DNA of 64,000 nt, taken from Chryseobacterium sp. KLBC 52. GTDB lineage: Bacteria > Bacteroidota > Bacteroidia > Flavobacteriales > Weeksellaceae. The position numbers and the translations under genes are program-made. The stretch lies in assembly GCF_003347605.1 (NCBI RefSeq), contig NZ_QDFZ01000006.1, positions 186,001-250,000 on the forward strand. Reading direction: 5' to 3'. Below are positions 16,516 to 25,388 of this stretch, one piece after another. Under the pieces are notes generated by a model. The model did not search any database and was not told the DNA's origin. It saw only the letters and a program-made list of their open reading frames with translations. Within the stretch, counting starts at the first letter, position 1. Each line of letters starts with the position of its first letter.

Positions 16516-17850
16516 TTATTTCTTAAGTTCTTCTAAAAATTCGTCGTGAGAAATTTTAGTTTCTTTTTTAGTCGCTTTTTCAAGAATTACATCTTTCAAT
16601 TTAGCCATTGCTACTTCAGAAGAAATTTGTCTTACCTGCTCCTGGTCTTTCAACATTTCAACAGCATATTTCTGGATTTCTTCATCCCCTAAGTGGTGGA
16701 TTCCGTAAATCGCCAATTGATTTTTCACCAACTGCTCAGCCTGAGCCAATACATCAGCATAGTCCAGGTTGATTTCGTTCTCAGTCATCAATTTACCTTC
16801 GATGATCTGATACTTCAATTGGTTTTTCTCAGCTTCAAGAATTTCTTTAGCCTGATCTTCAGACTGGATATTCTGGTTAGAGAATAATAACCACTTCACA
16901 AGGAAAGATTCAGGAAGTTTTACTTCTTCCTTCTCTGTTACCTGCTCTAATACTTTATTCACGAAGTGAACATCAGCATTCTGTTGGAAATACTCGTCTA
17001 ATTCAGTTTTCACTTTATCTTTAAGCTCATCTTCAGACTTAATGTTTCCTTCTCCGTATACTTTGTCGAAAAGATCCTGGTTAAGCTCAGCTAAATTTAA
17101 TGAATAGAAATCTTTTACTTTAACTTCTAATTCATTGTGGTGTAGGTGCTCAACTTCTTCTTTGCTGAATCCTAATTCTTTAGCTAATTCTTCGTCACCT
17201 GCAAGAGTTTCTTTCGTTACTTTTACAGAACCTTCCATTTTCAAACCTTTTACCAATTTGAAAGCTTCTTTGTTTTCAGCAGTAATCGTAAGGTTTTTTG
17301 GGTGGTGGTGGTGCTCTCCTTCAGCATCTTCTTCCACAACCTGAGAAACTTCTAAAGCAATGTAAGAATCTTTAGTGATTTTATCTTGAGGAACCTGCTC
17401 AGCGAAACGCTTCTGCATGTTTTCAATGCTCTTACCGATTTCTTTATCAGAAGCTTCTACTTTGTAATGAGGAGCTTCATATTTAGCTAAATCTATAGTG
17501 AATTCAGGCTCAAATCCTACTTCGAAAGCAACTTCTAATTGATCAGCATTGTAATCGAATTCGTTTACTGGCTGAGGAACAGGCTGACCAACTAATCTTA
17601 GTTTGTTGTCATTAACATAGTTGTTTAAAGCATCAGAAACTTGTCTGTTGATTTCTTCAAATGCAATACCTGCTTCATATTGTTTTTTAACCATACTCAA
17701 AGGCACTTTCCCTTTTCTGAATCCAGGAACTTGCGCATTTTTAGCATAATTAATCAACTGCTTCTCTACTTTTTCTTTGTAGTCAGATTTTTCCAATGTT
17801 ACTGTAAGCAATGCACTTACATCATCATGGTTTTGTGCGGTAACCTTCAT
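16516..17850 (-). CDS. tig: Trigger factor
   Basis: This 444-residue ribosome-associated chaperone has an N-terminal ribosome-binding domain (MKVTAQNHDDVSALLTVTLEKSDY). The signature FRKGKVPLSMVKKQ at residues 44-57 is the docking-loop region. A divergent PPIase-like domain occupies about 150-260, then an extended helical C-terminal domain rich in Glu and Lys. A His-rich patch (EGEHHHHPKN, around residue 178) sits in the PPIase region. The length is typical. It is a single gene, with a -7 box 22 nt upstream. Confidence 0.93.
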   Translation of the reverse strand: MKVTAQNHDDVSALLTVTLEKSDYKEKVEKQLINYAKNAQVPGFRKGKVPLSMVKKQYEAGIAFEEINRQVSDALNNYVNDNKLRLVGQPVPQPVNEFDYNADQLEVAFEVGFEPEFTIDLAKYEAPHYKVEASDKEIGKSIENMQKRFAEQVPQDKITKDSYIALEVSQVVEEDAEGEHHHHPKNLTITAENKEAFKLVKGLKMEGSVKVTKETLAGDEELAKELGFSKEEVEHLHHNELEVKVKDFYSLNLAELNQDLFDKVYGEGNIKSEDELKDKVKTELDEYFQQNADVHFVNKVLEQVTEKEEVKLPESFLVKWLLFSNQNIQSEDQAKEILEAEKNQLKYQIIEGKLMTENEINLDYADVLAQAEQLVKNQLAIYGIHHLGDEEIQKYAVEMLKDQEQVRQISSEVAMAKLKDVILEKATKKETKISHDEFLEELKK

Positions 17851-17872
17851 TATTGATTAAAATTTTAGGTTG

Positions 17873-17880
17873 CAAAAATA
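17873..17880 (-). promoter_or_regulatory. -7 box (TATTTTTG) for tig
   Basis: TATTTTTG on the minus strand lies 22 nt upstream of the trigger factor start codon. Confidence 0.45.
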
Positions 17881-17945
17881 GGAATTTTTTATGAAAAATA
17901 CCCATTTAAAATCAACTTATAAAGCCAAATATTGTTAAATAAAAA

Positions 17946-17967
17946 ACCACCGGAGAATTCCGGTGGT
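17946..17967 (-). terminator. Intrinsic terminator after the lipoprotein/TonB receptor operon
   Basis: ACCACCGGA/TCCGGTGGT forms a 9-bp stem closing a 4-nt loop, followed by a T run on the minus strand, 20 bp past the stop at 17987. Confidence 0.85.
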
Positions 17968-17986
17968 CCAAACAAGATTAATTGTC

Positions 17987-18559
17987 CTAATTACTTAGGT
18001 TGTATTTTGCCTCAGCATCTGTTTCTCCTCCTACTACGCTTCCCCAGGCAGTTCCTGATTTGGCATCATTTACGCTTTGTGGAGAGTGAATTAGAGTTAA
18101 TTTTAAAAATGGGTCTGTTCCATCAACAGCTTTTACAACAGTCCATTTTGTTCTCAGTCCGACTCTTTTCCCATCGCTTCTAAGATCACTGCCATCCACT
18201 CTTTCCACGGTAATATCAGACTTTGGAAAATCAAAAATTAAAAAATGTTCATTTTTAGCATCAATAATTTCCTGAGTAGCATCTTCATTTCCGTTTTTGA
18301 ATTTTGCCTGAACAGTATAGGTTTTTCCATTTGTAAGCGGTATTGTAGGTGTTCCCCCCGCCCCTATACTGTAATCATAGGTCTGAGTAGTTCCGGCCGC
18401 ATCATCTGTCACCAACAAAAGGATGTTGGTAAGTTCTTCCTGAGGAAGATCGTCTTCTTCCGCAGAACCGTTTCTCTGACAAGAAGTAACGGCAGTAACA
18501 GTGATGAATAAAACAGCTAATAATTTGATAATATTTTTAGTATTGAATAGATTTTTCAT
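17987..18559 (-). CDS. Lipoprotein partner of the TonB-dependent receptor
   Basis: This 190-residue protein has an N-terminal lipobox (LFITVTAVTSC, Cys about residue 27). After a Glu/Asp linker comes a domain with alternating beta pattern: LTNILLLVTDDAAGTTQTYDYS, NGKTYTVQAKFKNG, NEHFLIFDFPKSD. It looks immunoglobulin-like. It lies 53 bp after the TonB receptor gene on the same strand, so it is likely the surface or periplasmic accessory lipoprotein of that transporter. No specific family was recognised. The 118-residue His/Cys-rich gene upstream hints that the cargo is a metal. Confidence 0.65.
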   Translation of the reverse strand: MKNLFNTKNIIKLLAVLFITVTAVTSCQRNGSAEEDDLPQEELTNILLLVTDDAAGTTQTYDYSIGAGGTPTIPLTNGKTYTVQAKFKNGNEDATQEIIDAKNEHFLIFDFPKSDITVERVDGSDLRSDGKRVGLRTKWTVVKAVDGTDPFLKLTLIHSPQSVNDAKSGTAWGSVVGGETDAEAKYNLSN

Positions 18560-18612
18560 TTTTTAAGAATTTTAAAATTGTAAAATTTTGATTGAATTTT
18601 TTTTTGAAATCT

Positions 18613-20997
18613 TTAGAATCGGTATCTAAAGTTTAAAATAAAGTTTCGTCCCGCCTCATCTGCAAAGAACCTTAAACGGTTCAGATACTCTCTGTATGAA
18701 GTATTGAAAAGATTGTTTACAATAAGTCCCGCAGAAAGATTTTTGCTGATGTTGATTCCAGTTTGGATATTCCAAAGTGAATACCCGTTTGGCGGAGTAC
18801 TGAAATCTATTTCCTTATCCACCAATTCACCATTCACATAAAGCTCCAATGGTGCATTTCGGATAGGGAATCTGGTTTGTTTTAAAAACGTCTGATTTTC
18901 AACAGTGAAATAGAAATTATTCCATTTTGATTTTTTGAACTGCAATGCATTGGAAAAATTTGGTGGCATCATTAAGATCAGTGGTTCGTTGTGGGTATCA
19001 TCCTGCCCATATACATAACTTCCTTTTCCTACATAGGTAAGATCTTCTGTAAGTTTCCAGTTGATATCCAGATCCACTCCGTACATTTTCGCATCAATCT
19101 GCTGATACACCCATTCCGGGAATACCCCTCTGATTGTTCCCTTAATTCCTACCGGAATTTCGTTAATGAAATTTTTAGTGATGAAAAAATATGGATTTAC
19201 TGAAACATTTAACCCTTTCAGAACATTAAACTTCGAGTCAACATTCAAATTAAACTGATGTCCCTGTTCATTTTTCAACCCCATGTATCCGGTTTCAATG
19301 ATACCTGCAGAATGGTGCAGCCCGTCTGAAAATAATTCTGCAACATTAGGAGACCTTCCTACTTTTGCATAATTAAATTTCAAATCAAAATTAGCATTGG
19401 GACGGTATTCCAGACCAGCATTGAAAGAAACGTTATTATAATTAAGCTGAGGGCGCGTTAAAACTCTGTTCTGATCTGTTTTCACATAAAATTGTGGATA
19501 AGCATCTGCATATAATTTTTCCCAGTCACTTTTATCATACCATTTGGTTACATCATAACGGGTGAAATCATATCTCGCTCCTGCTTCAAAATTGAATTCA
19601 GGAGAAATTTTATATTTGAAAACAGAATAAGCACCTGCAGAATATTTATCATAATTTGGAATTAGACGTCTTGCTTTGGTTGCCGGATCTGAGTAGTTGT
19701 TTTGAAAGGCAGCATCAATTCCTGTTTCTAAAGACCATTTTTCCCTCTCTAATAAATCATTAAGATTAAACTGATGCGTCATCAGTTCCAAATCCAGTGA
19801 AGGCGTATCACTCAACTCACCTCTTCTGATATCATATTCCTGCCTGTGGTTGTATTGATAGCTATATGTTGCAGATACTTTTCCTATATTTTCAAACCTT
19901 TTGAAAGCTGAAACTTTTGCAATATGATGTTCAATCACCTGTCTTGGATTATCAATATCATAACTGAATTTACCTGAATATATTGGAGGGTTGGCATTCA
20001 TTGCCCTGTCGTAATCTTCAGAAGTTGAAACGTGTGAGTCTCTTAATATCCCAATATTCTGATTTGTCAGGTAATAATCAAAAGAGATTCCTCTTTCATA
20101 AGTATTATTCTGAACTGTAAAATTGAAGGAAGAAAAATCCATTCCTGTATTTTTCAAATTATAGTTGGGAGCACTCTGATCACCAAGTTTTTTGATGCTT
20201 CCACCAGATTTCACCGCCCATCCGTTCTTCCAGACTTTAGCTACATCAGCATCTAATCCAAGACCTCTTCCGTTGGAAATTCCGGTAAGCCCGACTGAAC
20301 CTTTGATGGTATCTTTTTTAGGGAAAATTTCCGGTTCCATTACAACAACTCCACCAATAGCATCACTTCCATATTTCAAAGCAGAAGCTCCTTTGATGAC
20401 ATCGATATGTTGAAAATTATTAATATCAACATTAGGAGCATGCTCTACTCCCCATTCCTGCTCAGCAAGACGTACTCCATTATTCAGAATGCTTATACGG
20501 CTTCCATAAAGCCCGTGAATAACAGGTTTTGAAATATTATTTCCGGTCTTCAAAGCAGTTACCCCTGAAATTTTAGATAATAAGTTTCCAAGATTATCTG
20601 TAGAATTTTTCTCAATTTCAGATTTATTAAGGGTTTTGACGACCAATGAACCATTGTTCTTATGACTACCATGAATAGTCACAGTTTCAATATCTTTAAC
20701 GTGGTGTTCCAGCGTGATAACGAGCTGAACATCCTGATTAACTCCTATATTTTCAGTATAATCATTGCAATCAGGATGTTGAGCAATGAGTGTATACTTT
20801 CCTGCAGGAATTTTATCAAAAGAAAATTTACCTTTCTTATTGGTTTTGGCTGTAAAGTTCCCGATTTTAATCACTGCATTTTCCAGCAATGTTTTATCAT
20901 GGAAATCCTGAACGGTTCCCTCTACAGTATAAGTTTTTTGTGCACTTGTAAATACTGATCCGCAAAAGATCAGCAGCAGGCAATATATCAATTTCAT
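18613..20997 (-). CDS. TonB-dependent outer membrane receptor, possibly metal uptake (ZnuD-like)
   Basis: This 794-residue protein has a signal peptide to about Q20 and a CarboxypepD_reg-like N-domain (VEGTVQDFHDKTLLENAVIKIG, residues 23-95). The plug (about 110-225) contains GNLLSKISGVTALKTGNNISKP and DVIKGASALKYGSDAIGGVVV. A 22-strand-type barrel ends in the classical aromatic terminus FILNFRYRF. The plug and barrel phrases SPNVAELFSDGLHHSAG and GVEHAPNVD resemble the ZnuD-type zinc/haem receptors as I remember them. Substrate assignment is inference. It lies between a His/Cys-rich small protein and an accessory lipoprotein. Confidence 0.8.
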   Translation of the reverse strand: MKLIYCLLLIFCGSVFTSAQKTYTVEGTVQDFHDKTLLENAVIKIGNFTAKTNKKGKFSFDKIPAGKYTLIAQHPDCNDYTENIGVNQDVQLVITLEHHVKDIETVTIHGSHKNNGSLVVKTLNKSEIEKNSTDNLGNLLSKISGVTALKTGNNISKPVIHGLYGSRISILNNGVRLAEQEWGVEHAPNVDINNFQHIDVIKGASALKYGSDAIGGVVVMEPEIFPKKDTIKGSVGLTGISNGRGLGLDADVAKVWKNGWAVKSGGSIKKLGDQSAPNYNLKNTGMDFSSFNFTVQNNTYERGISFDYYLTNQNIGILRDSHVSTSEDYDRAMNANPPIYSGKFSYDIDNPRQVIEHHIAKVSAFKRFENIGKVSATYSYQYNHRQEYDIRRGELSDTPSLDLELMTHQFNLNDLLEREKWSLETGIDAAFQNNYSDPATKARRLIPNYDKYSAGAYSVFKYKISPEFNFEAGARYDFTRYDVTKWYDKSDWEKLYADAYPQFYVKTDQNRVLTRPQLNYNNVSFNAGLEYRPNANFDLKFNYAKVGRSPNVAELFSDGLHHSAGIIETGYMGLKNEQGHQFNLNVDSKFNVLKGLNVSVNPYFFITKNFINEIPVGIKGTIRGVFPEWVYQQIDAKMYGVDLDINWKLTEDLTYVGKGSYVYGQDDTHNEPLILMMPPNFSNALQFKKSKWNNFYFTVENQTFLKQTRFPIRNAPLELYVNGELVDKEIDFSTPPNGYSLWNIQTGINISKNLSAGLIVNNLFNTSYREYLNRLRFFADEAGRNFILNFRYRF

Positions 20998-21017
20998 TGT
21001 AAATAGATTGATTGCGC

Positions 21018-21034
21018 ACCCTTTTCAACAGGGT
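21018..21034. other. Small hairpin in the leader of the TonB receptor gene
   Basis: ACCCT and AGGGT pair around a 7-nt loop, 21 bp upstream of the receptor start codon, in a leader of up to 263 bp. I see no match to the cobalamin or TPP riboswitch cores. Confidence 0.3.
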
Positions 21035-21169
21035 ACATTTTCGTTAAAATTTGTGGGAAGGGTTAGTTTTGATGGTACAATGTATTCCTGGTAAGAAGTT
21101 AGGAGCTAGAAAACAGCAACTGAATATTATTTAAATATCAATTACATATTATCAGGTGTTTTTCCCAAC

Positions 21170-21247
21170 AACTTTAAACCTTAAACTTCAAACATTGAAT
21201 TTGAAGCAGTAAACATTGAACTTTAAAGTACAAAACTTTAAACCCTA
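21170..21247. repeat. Heptamer array (AACTTTA type)
   Basis: Eleven consecutive units keep 7-bp phase with one 8-bp exception: AACTTTA, AACCTTA, AACTTCA, AACATTG, AATTTGA, AGCAGTA, AACATTG, AACTTTA, AAGTACA, AAACTTTA, AACCCTA. It begins about 13 bp after the 118-residue gene's stop (minus strand). Confidence 0.85.
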
Positions 21248-21260
21248 TAGAATCTATGAA

Positions 21261-21617
21261 TTATGCAAGTGCGGGCGGTCCCCGAAGCTGGAAGGTGAAT
21301 TTGGTCTGTGACCAGATTTTCTCCTGGATGGCGATGATTTGTTTTACTTCATGGCTGTAATGCTCACAAGTAAAACTGAATTCTTCAGGAGCTAATGTAT
21401 GTCCGGTAACCAAAAAGTGGCAGGCCAGACAGTCGCCAGCTTTCTCTTTAGTAACAGCTTTCGTCATCGTATTCTCAACTTTTTTAAAATGAAAAGCCTT
21501 AAAATAATCTACCGAATCGTGATGGTGAAAGCTTTGAGAAAGCAGCGCGAGGAAATATACTCCAAACAACAGCTTGGAGATAAAACTCTTTAGGTTTCTG
21601 CTTTCTTTAAAAATCAT
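21261..21617 (-). CDS. Small His/Cys-rich protein upstream of the TonB receptor
   Basis: This 118-residue protein has one hydrophobic segment (residues about 14-29) followed by clustered possible metal ligands: SFHHHDSVDYFKAFHF, then CLACHFLVTGH and CEHYSHE. It ends QLRGPPALA. An RGPP-type C-terminus on a short His-rich membrane protein beside a TonB receptor recalls DUF2946-like proteins linked to metal transport. The function is not established. Metal binding is inferred from residue clustering and context. Confidence 0.6.
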   Translation of the reverse strand: MIFKESRNLKSFISKLLFGVYFLALLSQSFHHHDSVDYFKAFHFKKVENTMTKAVTKEKAGDCLACHFLVTGHTLAPEEFSFTCEHYSHEVKQIIAIQEKIWSQTKFTFQLRGPPALA

Positions 21618-21721
21618 GGTTCAAAATTATGAAAATAATTTAATTGTTTCCTTAAACTTTTATTAAATTACTTTATGATTGTTGACAATAGGTAGAAATG
21701 AATACAATTTTGTTACAAAAA

Positions 21722-21755
21722 AAATGCTTCATCTTATTGATTTGATGAAGCATTT
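21722..21755 (-). terminator. Intrinsic terminator after the ABC-F gene
   Basis: A perfect 12-bp stem, AAATGCTTCATC/GATGAAGCATTT, with a 10-nt loop is followed by T on the minus strand. Confidence 0.8.
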
Positions 21756-21766
21756 ATATTTTAAGT

Positions 21767-23695
21767 TTAATCCAGTTGTGTTCCAAGATATTCCCACTCC
21801 TGTAAAGCTGTATCCAGCTCTTCCTTAGCTTTATTGTATTGTTCTAAGGTTTCTTCTGAAGGATTTTCTTTGGCAAAAGAAGCTTCCATTTGCTCTACTT
21901 TTGTTTCAAGCTCGGAAATTTTCTCTTCTACTTTTTTGATTTTATTCTGAATATTTTTCTGTTCTTTACTTACAATATTTGAAGATTGACTGCTGGTTAC
22001 TACAGGTTTTTCTTCTACTTTCTTAGGTTCTACCTTTACTTCGCTGTGAAGTTTCGCTTTTTCTGCAGAAATCTCTCTGATGGTTTCCTTTTGTCTGTAC
22101 TCAAGGTATTCATTGATATCACCAAGGAATTCTTTCATTTTCCCGTCACGGAATTCGTAGATCTTATCACAAAGTCCCTGAAGGAATTCCCTGTCGTGCG
22201 AGATGACAATTAAAGTTCCTTCAAAATTCTGCAGTGCCAGCTTGATAATTTCCTTAGATTGGATATCCAAGTGGTTGGTAGGTTCGTCCATGATCAGCGT
22301 GTTGAAAGGACGAAGCAGCAGTTTACAAAGTGCCAGACGGTTTCTTTCTCCTCCGGAAAGTACTTTTGTCTTTTTGGTAACCGCATCTCCCTGGAAAAGG
22401 AAAGATCCTAATAAGTCTCTTACTCTTGGTCTTGTTTCTTCTGTGGCTGCATCTTCAGCTTCTTCCAGAACGGTTTTATTTGGTGTTAAAACCTCTTCCT
22501 GATTCTGAGCAAAATATCCGATGTTAACATTATGTCCAAGATTCCAGACTCCGGAATAATCTTTAATATCTCCGGCTAAAATTTTAGCCAATGTTGTTTT
22601 TCCTTGTCCGTTCTGTCCCAGAAGGGCAATTCTGTCTCCTCTCTGAACGATAAAGTCAACATCATCAAAAATCTGCTTCTGTCCATAAGCTTTTCCAAGA
22701 TTGATGGCTTCGAAGATCACTTTCCCCGGAACCATAGACTGTACGAAACGGATATTGAATTTCGAAACGTCCTCGTTATCCACTTCGATACGTTCGATTT
22801 TATCTAATTTTTTAATAAGGGACTGCGCGAAAGATGCTTTTGTAGCACTTGCACGGAACTTATTAATATTATCCTCCATTTGTTTGATCTCCGCATCCTG
22901 ATTCTTTTTAGCCTGAATCAGTTTCTCACGGCGATCTTCTCTCATGACAAGATATTTCGAGTAATTCGCTTTATAATCATCAACTTTTTTATTGTTGATA
23001 TCAAAAGTACGGTTACACACCGCTGTCATAAACTGTTTATCGTGGCTTACCAGAACAATAGCTCCCGGATAGTCTTTCAGGAAGTTCTCCAGCCAGATGA
23101 TAGATTCCATATCCAGGTGGTTGGTAGGCTCATCGAGAAGCATAATGTCGTTCTTCTGAAGAAGTAATTTTGCCAATTCGATTCTCATTCTCCATCCTCC
23201 GGAAAACTCATCGGTGATCTTTTGGAAATCATCTGCTTTAAACCCTAAACCAAATAATACTTTTTCCATGTCGCCTTCAAGATTGTAGGCATCATGGTTC
23301 ATCAAAAGGTCATTCAGTTCGGTCATTTTATTAATCAGATCTGTATAGGAATCACTTTCGTAGTCTGTTCTGACCGTCATTTGGTGATTCACTTCTTCAA
23401 GCTCATTTTTCCAGGCATTGATCTGTTCGAAAGCCTGCATGGTTTCTGCCCACACCGTTCTTCCTTTTACAAAATCAAGATCCTGTTTAAGGAAACCAAT
23501 GGTAACACTTCCTTCAGTCACTACTTCTCCTTCGTAGAAATTAATTTCTCCGGAAAGCATTTTTAATAAAGTGGATTTTCCTGCTCCATTTTTACCAACG
23601 AGACCTACTTTATCATCCTTTTTAATGGTGAAATTGACATTTTGAAATAAATAATTTCCTGAATGGTGTAATCCTAAACTTTGAACCGAAAGCAT
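21767..23695 (-). CDS. ABC-F family ATPase (ribosome-associated)
   Basis: This 642-residue soluble protein has two ABC ATPase domains and no membrane segment. The first has Walker A GLVGKNGAGKST, signature FSGGWRMR and Walker B LLDEPTNHLD. The second has GQNGQGKTT, LSGGERNR and IMDEPTNHLD. A charged linker between them (YLVMREDRREKLIQAKKNQ) is the P-site tRNA interaction motif region. A C-terminal coiled coil (residues about 560-642, Glu/Lys-rich) follows, as in Uup. Members act on the ribosomal E site; whether this one is Uup-like or another housekeeping type is not certain. Confidence 0.92.
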   Translation of the reverse strand: MLSVQSLGLHHSGNYLFQNVNFTIKKDDKVGLVGKNGAGKSTLLKMLSGEINFYEGEVVTEGSVTIGFLKQDLDFVKGRTVWAETMQAFEQINAWKNELEEVNHQMTVRTDYESDSYTDLINKMTELNDLLMNHDAYNLEGDMEKVLFGLGFKADDFQKITDEFSGGWRMRIELAKLLLQKNDIMLLDEPTNHLDMESIIWLENFLKDYPGAIVLVSHDKQFMTAVCNRTFDINNKKVDDYKANYSKYLVMREDRREKLIQAKKNQDAEIKQMEDNINKFRASATKASFAQSLIKKLDKIERIEVDNEDVSKFNIRFVQSMVPGKVIFEAINLGKAYGQKQIFDDVDFIVQRGDRIALLGQNGQGKTTLAKILAGDIKDYSGVWNLGHNVNIGYFAQNQEEVLTPNKTVLEEAEDAATEETRPRVRDLLGSFLFQGDAVTKKTKVLSGGERNRLALCKLLLRPFNTLIMDEPTNHLDIQSKEIIKLALQNFEGTLIVISHDREFLQGLCDKIYEFRDGKMKEFLGDINEYLEYRQKETIREISAEKAKLHSEVKVEPKKVEEKPVVTSSQSSNIVSKEQKNIQNKIKKVEEKISELETKVEQMEASFAKENPSEETLEQYNKAKEELDTALQEWEYLGTQLD

Positions 23696-23832
23696 CTTAA
23701 TTAATAATTAGTAATGAATAATGAATTTTCGGGTGCAAAAATACGGAAAAAGAAATGAATAGCCGAGAAATAAAAAAAGTGGTCAGGATTCAACAGTTTT
23801 TCCTTGTATGTAATACATTAAACCGAGAAAAA

Positions 23833-23854
23833 GGAGACACCATGAGATGTCCCC
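23833..23854 (-). terminator. Intrinsic terminator after the DUF2235 gene
   Basis: GGGGACATC and GGTGTCTCC (minus strand) form a 9-bp stem with two G-T pairs and a 4-nt loop, followed by TTTTTC. Confidence 0.65.
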
Positions 23855-23891
23855 TAACCTAAATTTAAAACTGAGAAGTTTTTTCACTGAT

Positions 23892-25238
23892 TCATTCATT
23901 TAATATCGTAGCTGCCGGTGCTTTTATAATAGAACGAACCCATAAATCATTATTGGGAACGTTGGTTCCATAGAGAAAATCTGCAACAAAGCTGTCTTCC
24001 GGAAGATGAAGTTCTACGGAAAGCCTTTTTGTCCGGCTTGTTTCGTCAACGGAGGTACGGCTTGATACATTTAATCCATTATTAATCAACTCAATATTAA
24101 TTTCACGCTGAGTTCTGTACTGAAAACTTTCATGGTACAATCCGAAATTTGAAGAAATATGAGTATAATCTGCAAATCTTTGGAAATCGTATATAGGTTT
24201 TTTGTTTACAGAAAGATCCTTTACATATTCTTTCATTTTGATATAAAACCGATGAAGAAAAGCATGTTGATTATAGTCTGTTCCAAAATACGCCTCATTC
24301 TCGGTACTAAATACTGATAATATGGTATTGGTTTCATCCATCATCAGTCTTCCATATACTTTTGACAAATCATTGTATACTTTATCCCGGCAGACATAGG
24401 CCTGTGAAAGGCCATCCACCGTTTCCACTTTATATTTCGAGAGTAAAGCATCCCATATTTTATTTCCATCAGCATTGGTTTTTGCATTTCTGATATCTGA
24501 AACGTAGTTGTGCAGATCATCAACATTAATGAAATCCGTAGAAATATAAACAGATTGTGGACCTTCCAGATATCCTCCTCCAATATCAGCATGATCGCCA
24601 GGAACAAATATTTCTTTCCAAACTGAAGACTGATTTTCTGATTTCTGATCCTTCATTGTTTTCGAATTCTCGAAAACACCTGTCAGTGGAAAGAAAAACC
24701 TGCCTTCATTAACCGCACAGAAATGCAAAGCATTCTCTACCTGTGCAGAGATTTTCATATTATAAGTATTAAAAGGCTTAGACTCTACCGTATCAAAAAG
24801 TCCTAAAAATTTTATCCTGCAATTTCCTACTGCATAAAAAGTCAGAAGCTGATTACAGAAAGTTCTTGCCAGCATACCTCCTCTCCCGAATCCGTAGATA
24901 TAAAAATGGTATTCCTTGGTCTCATCATGGGTTATTTTATGTACAAAATCTCCGGCTTTCTGAAGTTTATCATCAGAGGAATATCCGCTTCCATAAGGTG
25001 GATTTGCACAGGTTGCCATGGCAAAATTATTATCTTCACTGCCTGTTACAGTACCAATTCCTTCAATATATATTTTTTCATCTCCAACGAATAAACTGTA
25101 TAATTTATAGATATTGCTGAAGGTACCATAATAACTTTCATTAGTATTCAGCGGTTTATCCGGTGAAAGAATATTTACCCCATTATTTCCTGTTCCGTCA
25201 AAGAAAATCCCGACGGAAATCACTCTGCTGCCATTCAT
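23892..25238 (-). CDS. DUF2235 (Tle1-like) alpha/beta-hydrolase-fold protein lacking the nucleophile Ser
   Basis: This 448-residue protein opens with the DUF2235 hallmark ISVGIFFDGTGNN (residues 7-19). Tle1-type type VI secretion phospholipases and related proteins use a Ser in GFSRG. Here the equivalent reads YGFGRGG (115-121), with Gly118 in the nucleophile position (codon GGG). The other triad residues look intact: FLGLFDTVES (D149) and VPGDHADIGGGY (H216). It is therefore probably catalytically dead or uses another chemistry. No VgrG, PAAR or immunity gene is adjacent. Its own terminator follows, and a two-component system lies upstream on the same strand. Confidence 0.8.
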   Translation of the reverse strand: MNGSRVISVGIFFDGTGNNGVNILSPDKPLNTNESYYGTFSNIYKLYSLFVGDEKIYIEGIGTVTGSEDNNFAMATCANPPYGSGYSSDDKLQKAGDFVHKITHDETKEYHFYIYGFGRGGMLARTFCNQLLTFYAVGNCRIKFLGLFDTVESKPFNTYNMKISAQVENALHFCAVNEGRFFFPLTGVFENSKTMKDQKSENQSSVWKEIFVPGDHADIGGGYLEGPQSVYISTDFINVDDLHNYVSDIRNAKTNADGNKIWDALLSKYKVETVDGLSQAYVCRDKVYNDLSKVYGRLMMDETNTILSVFSTENEAYFGTDYNQHAFLHRFYIKMKEYVKDLSVNKKPIYDFQRFADYTHISSNFGLYHESFQYRTQREINIELINNGLNVSSRTSVDETSRTKRLSVELHLPEDSFVADFLYGTNVPNNDLWVRSIIKAPAATILNE

Positions 25239-25358
25239 GTTTTTACTTTAATTTTTTATTACAGATCCTGTTTGTGTTTTTTTCAACTGACATCCCTAAA
25301 AGAGACATTCCAAAATAACAGAAGAAAAATAAGGTTCACTAGAGTGGAAAGTACCAAA

Positions 25359-25384
25359 TAAAAAAATCCGTATTTCTACGGAAT
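25359..25384 (-). terminator. Intrinsic terminator after the NarL-type regulator
   Basis: TCCGTA/TACGGA pair around a 4-nt loop and are followed by seven T on the minus strand, directly after the stop at 25389. Confidence 0.6.
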
Positions 25385-25388
25385 CCAT

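Noticed and set aside
20998..21060. Riboswitch ahead of the TonB receptor
   Set aside because: Only a 5-bp hairpin is visible; the conserved cores of cobalamin and TPP riboswitches are absent.
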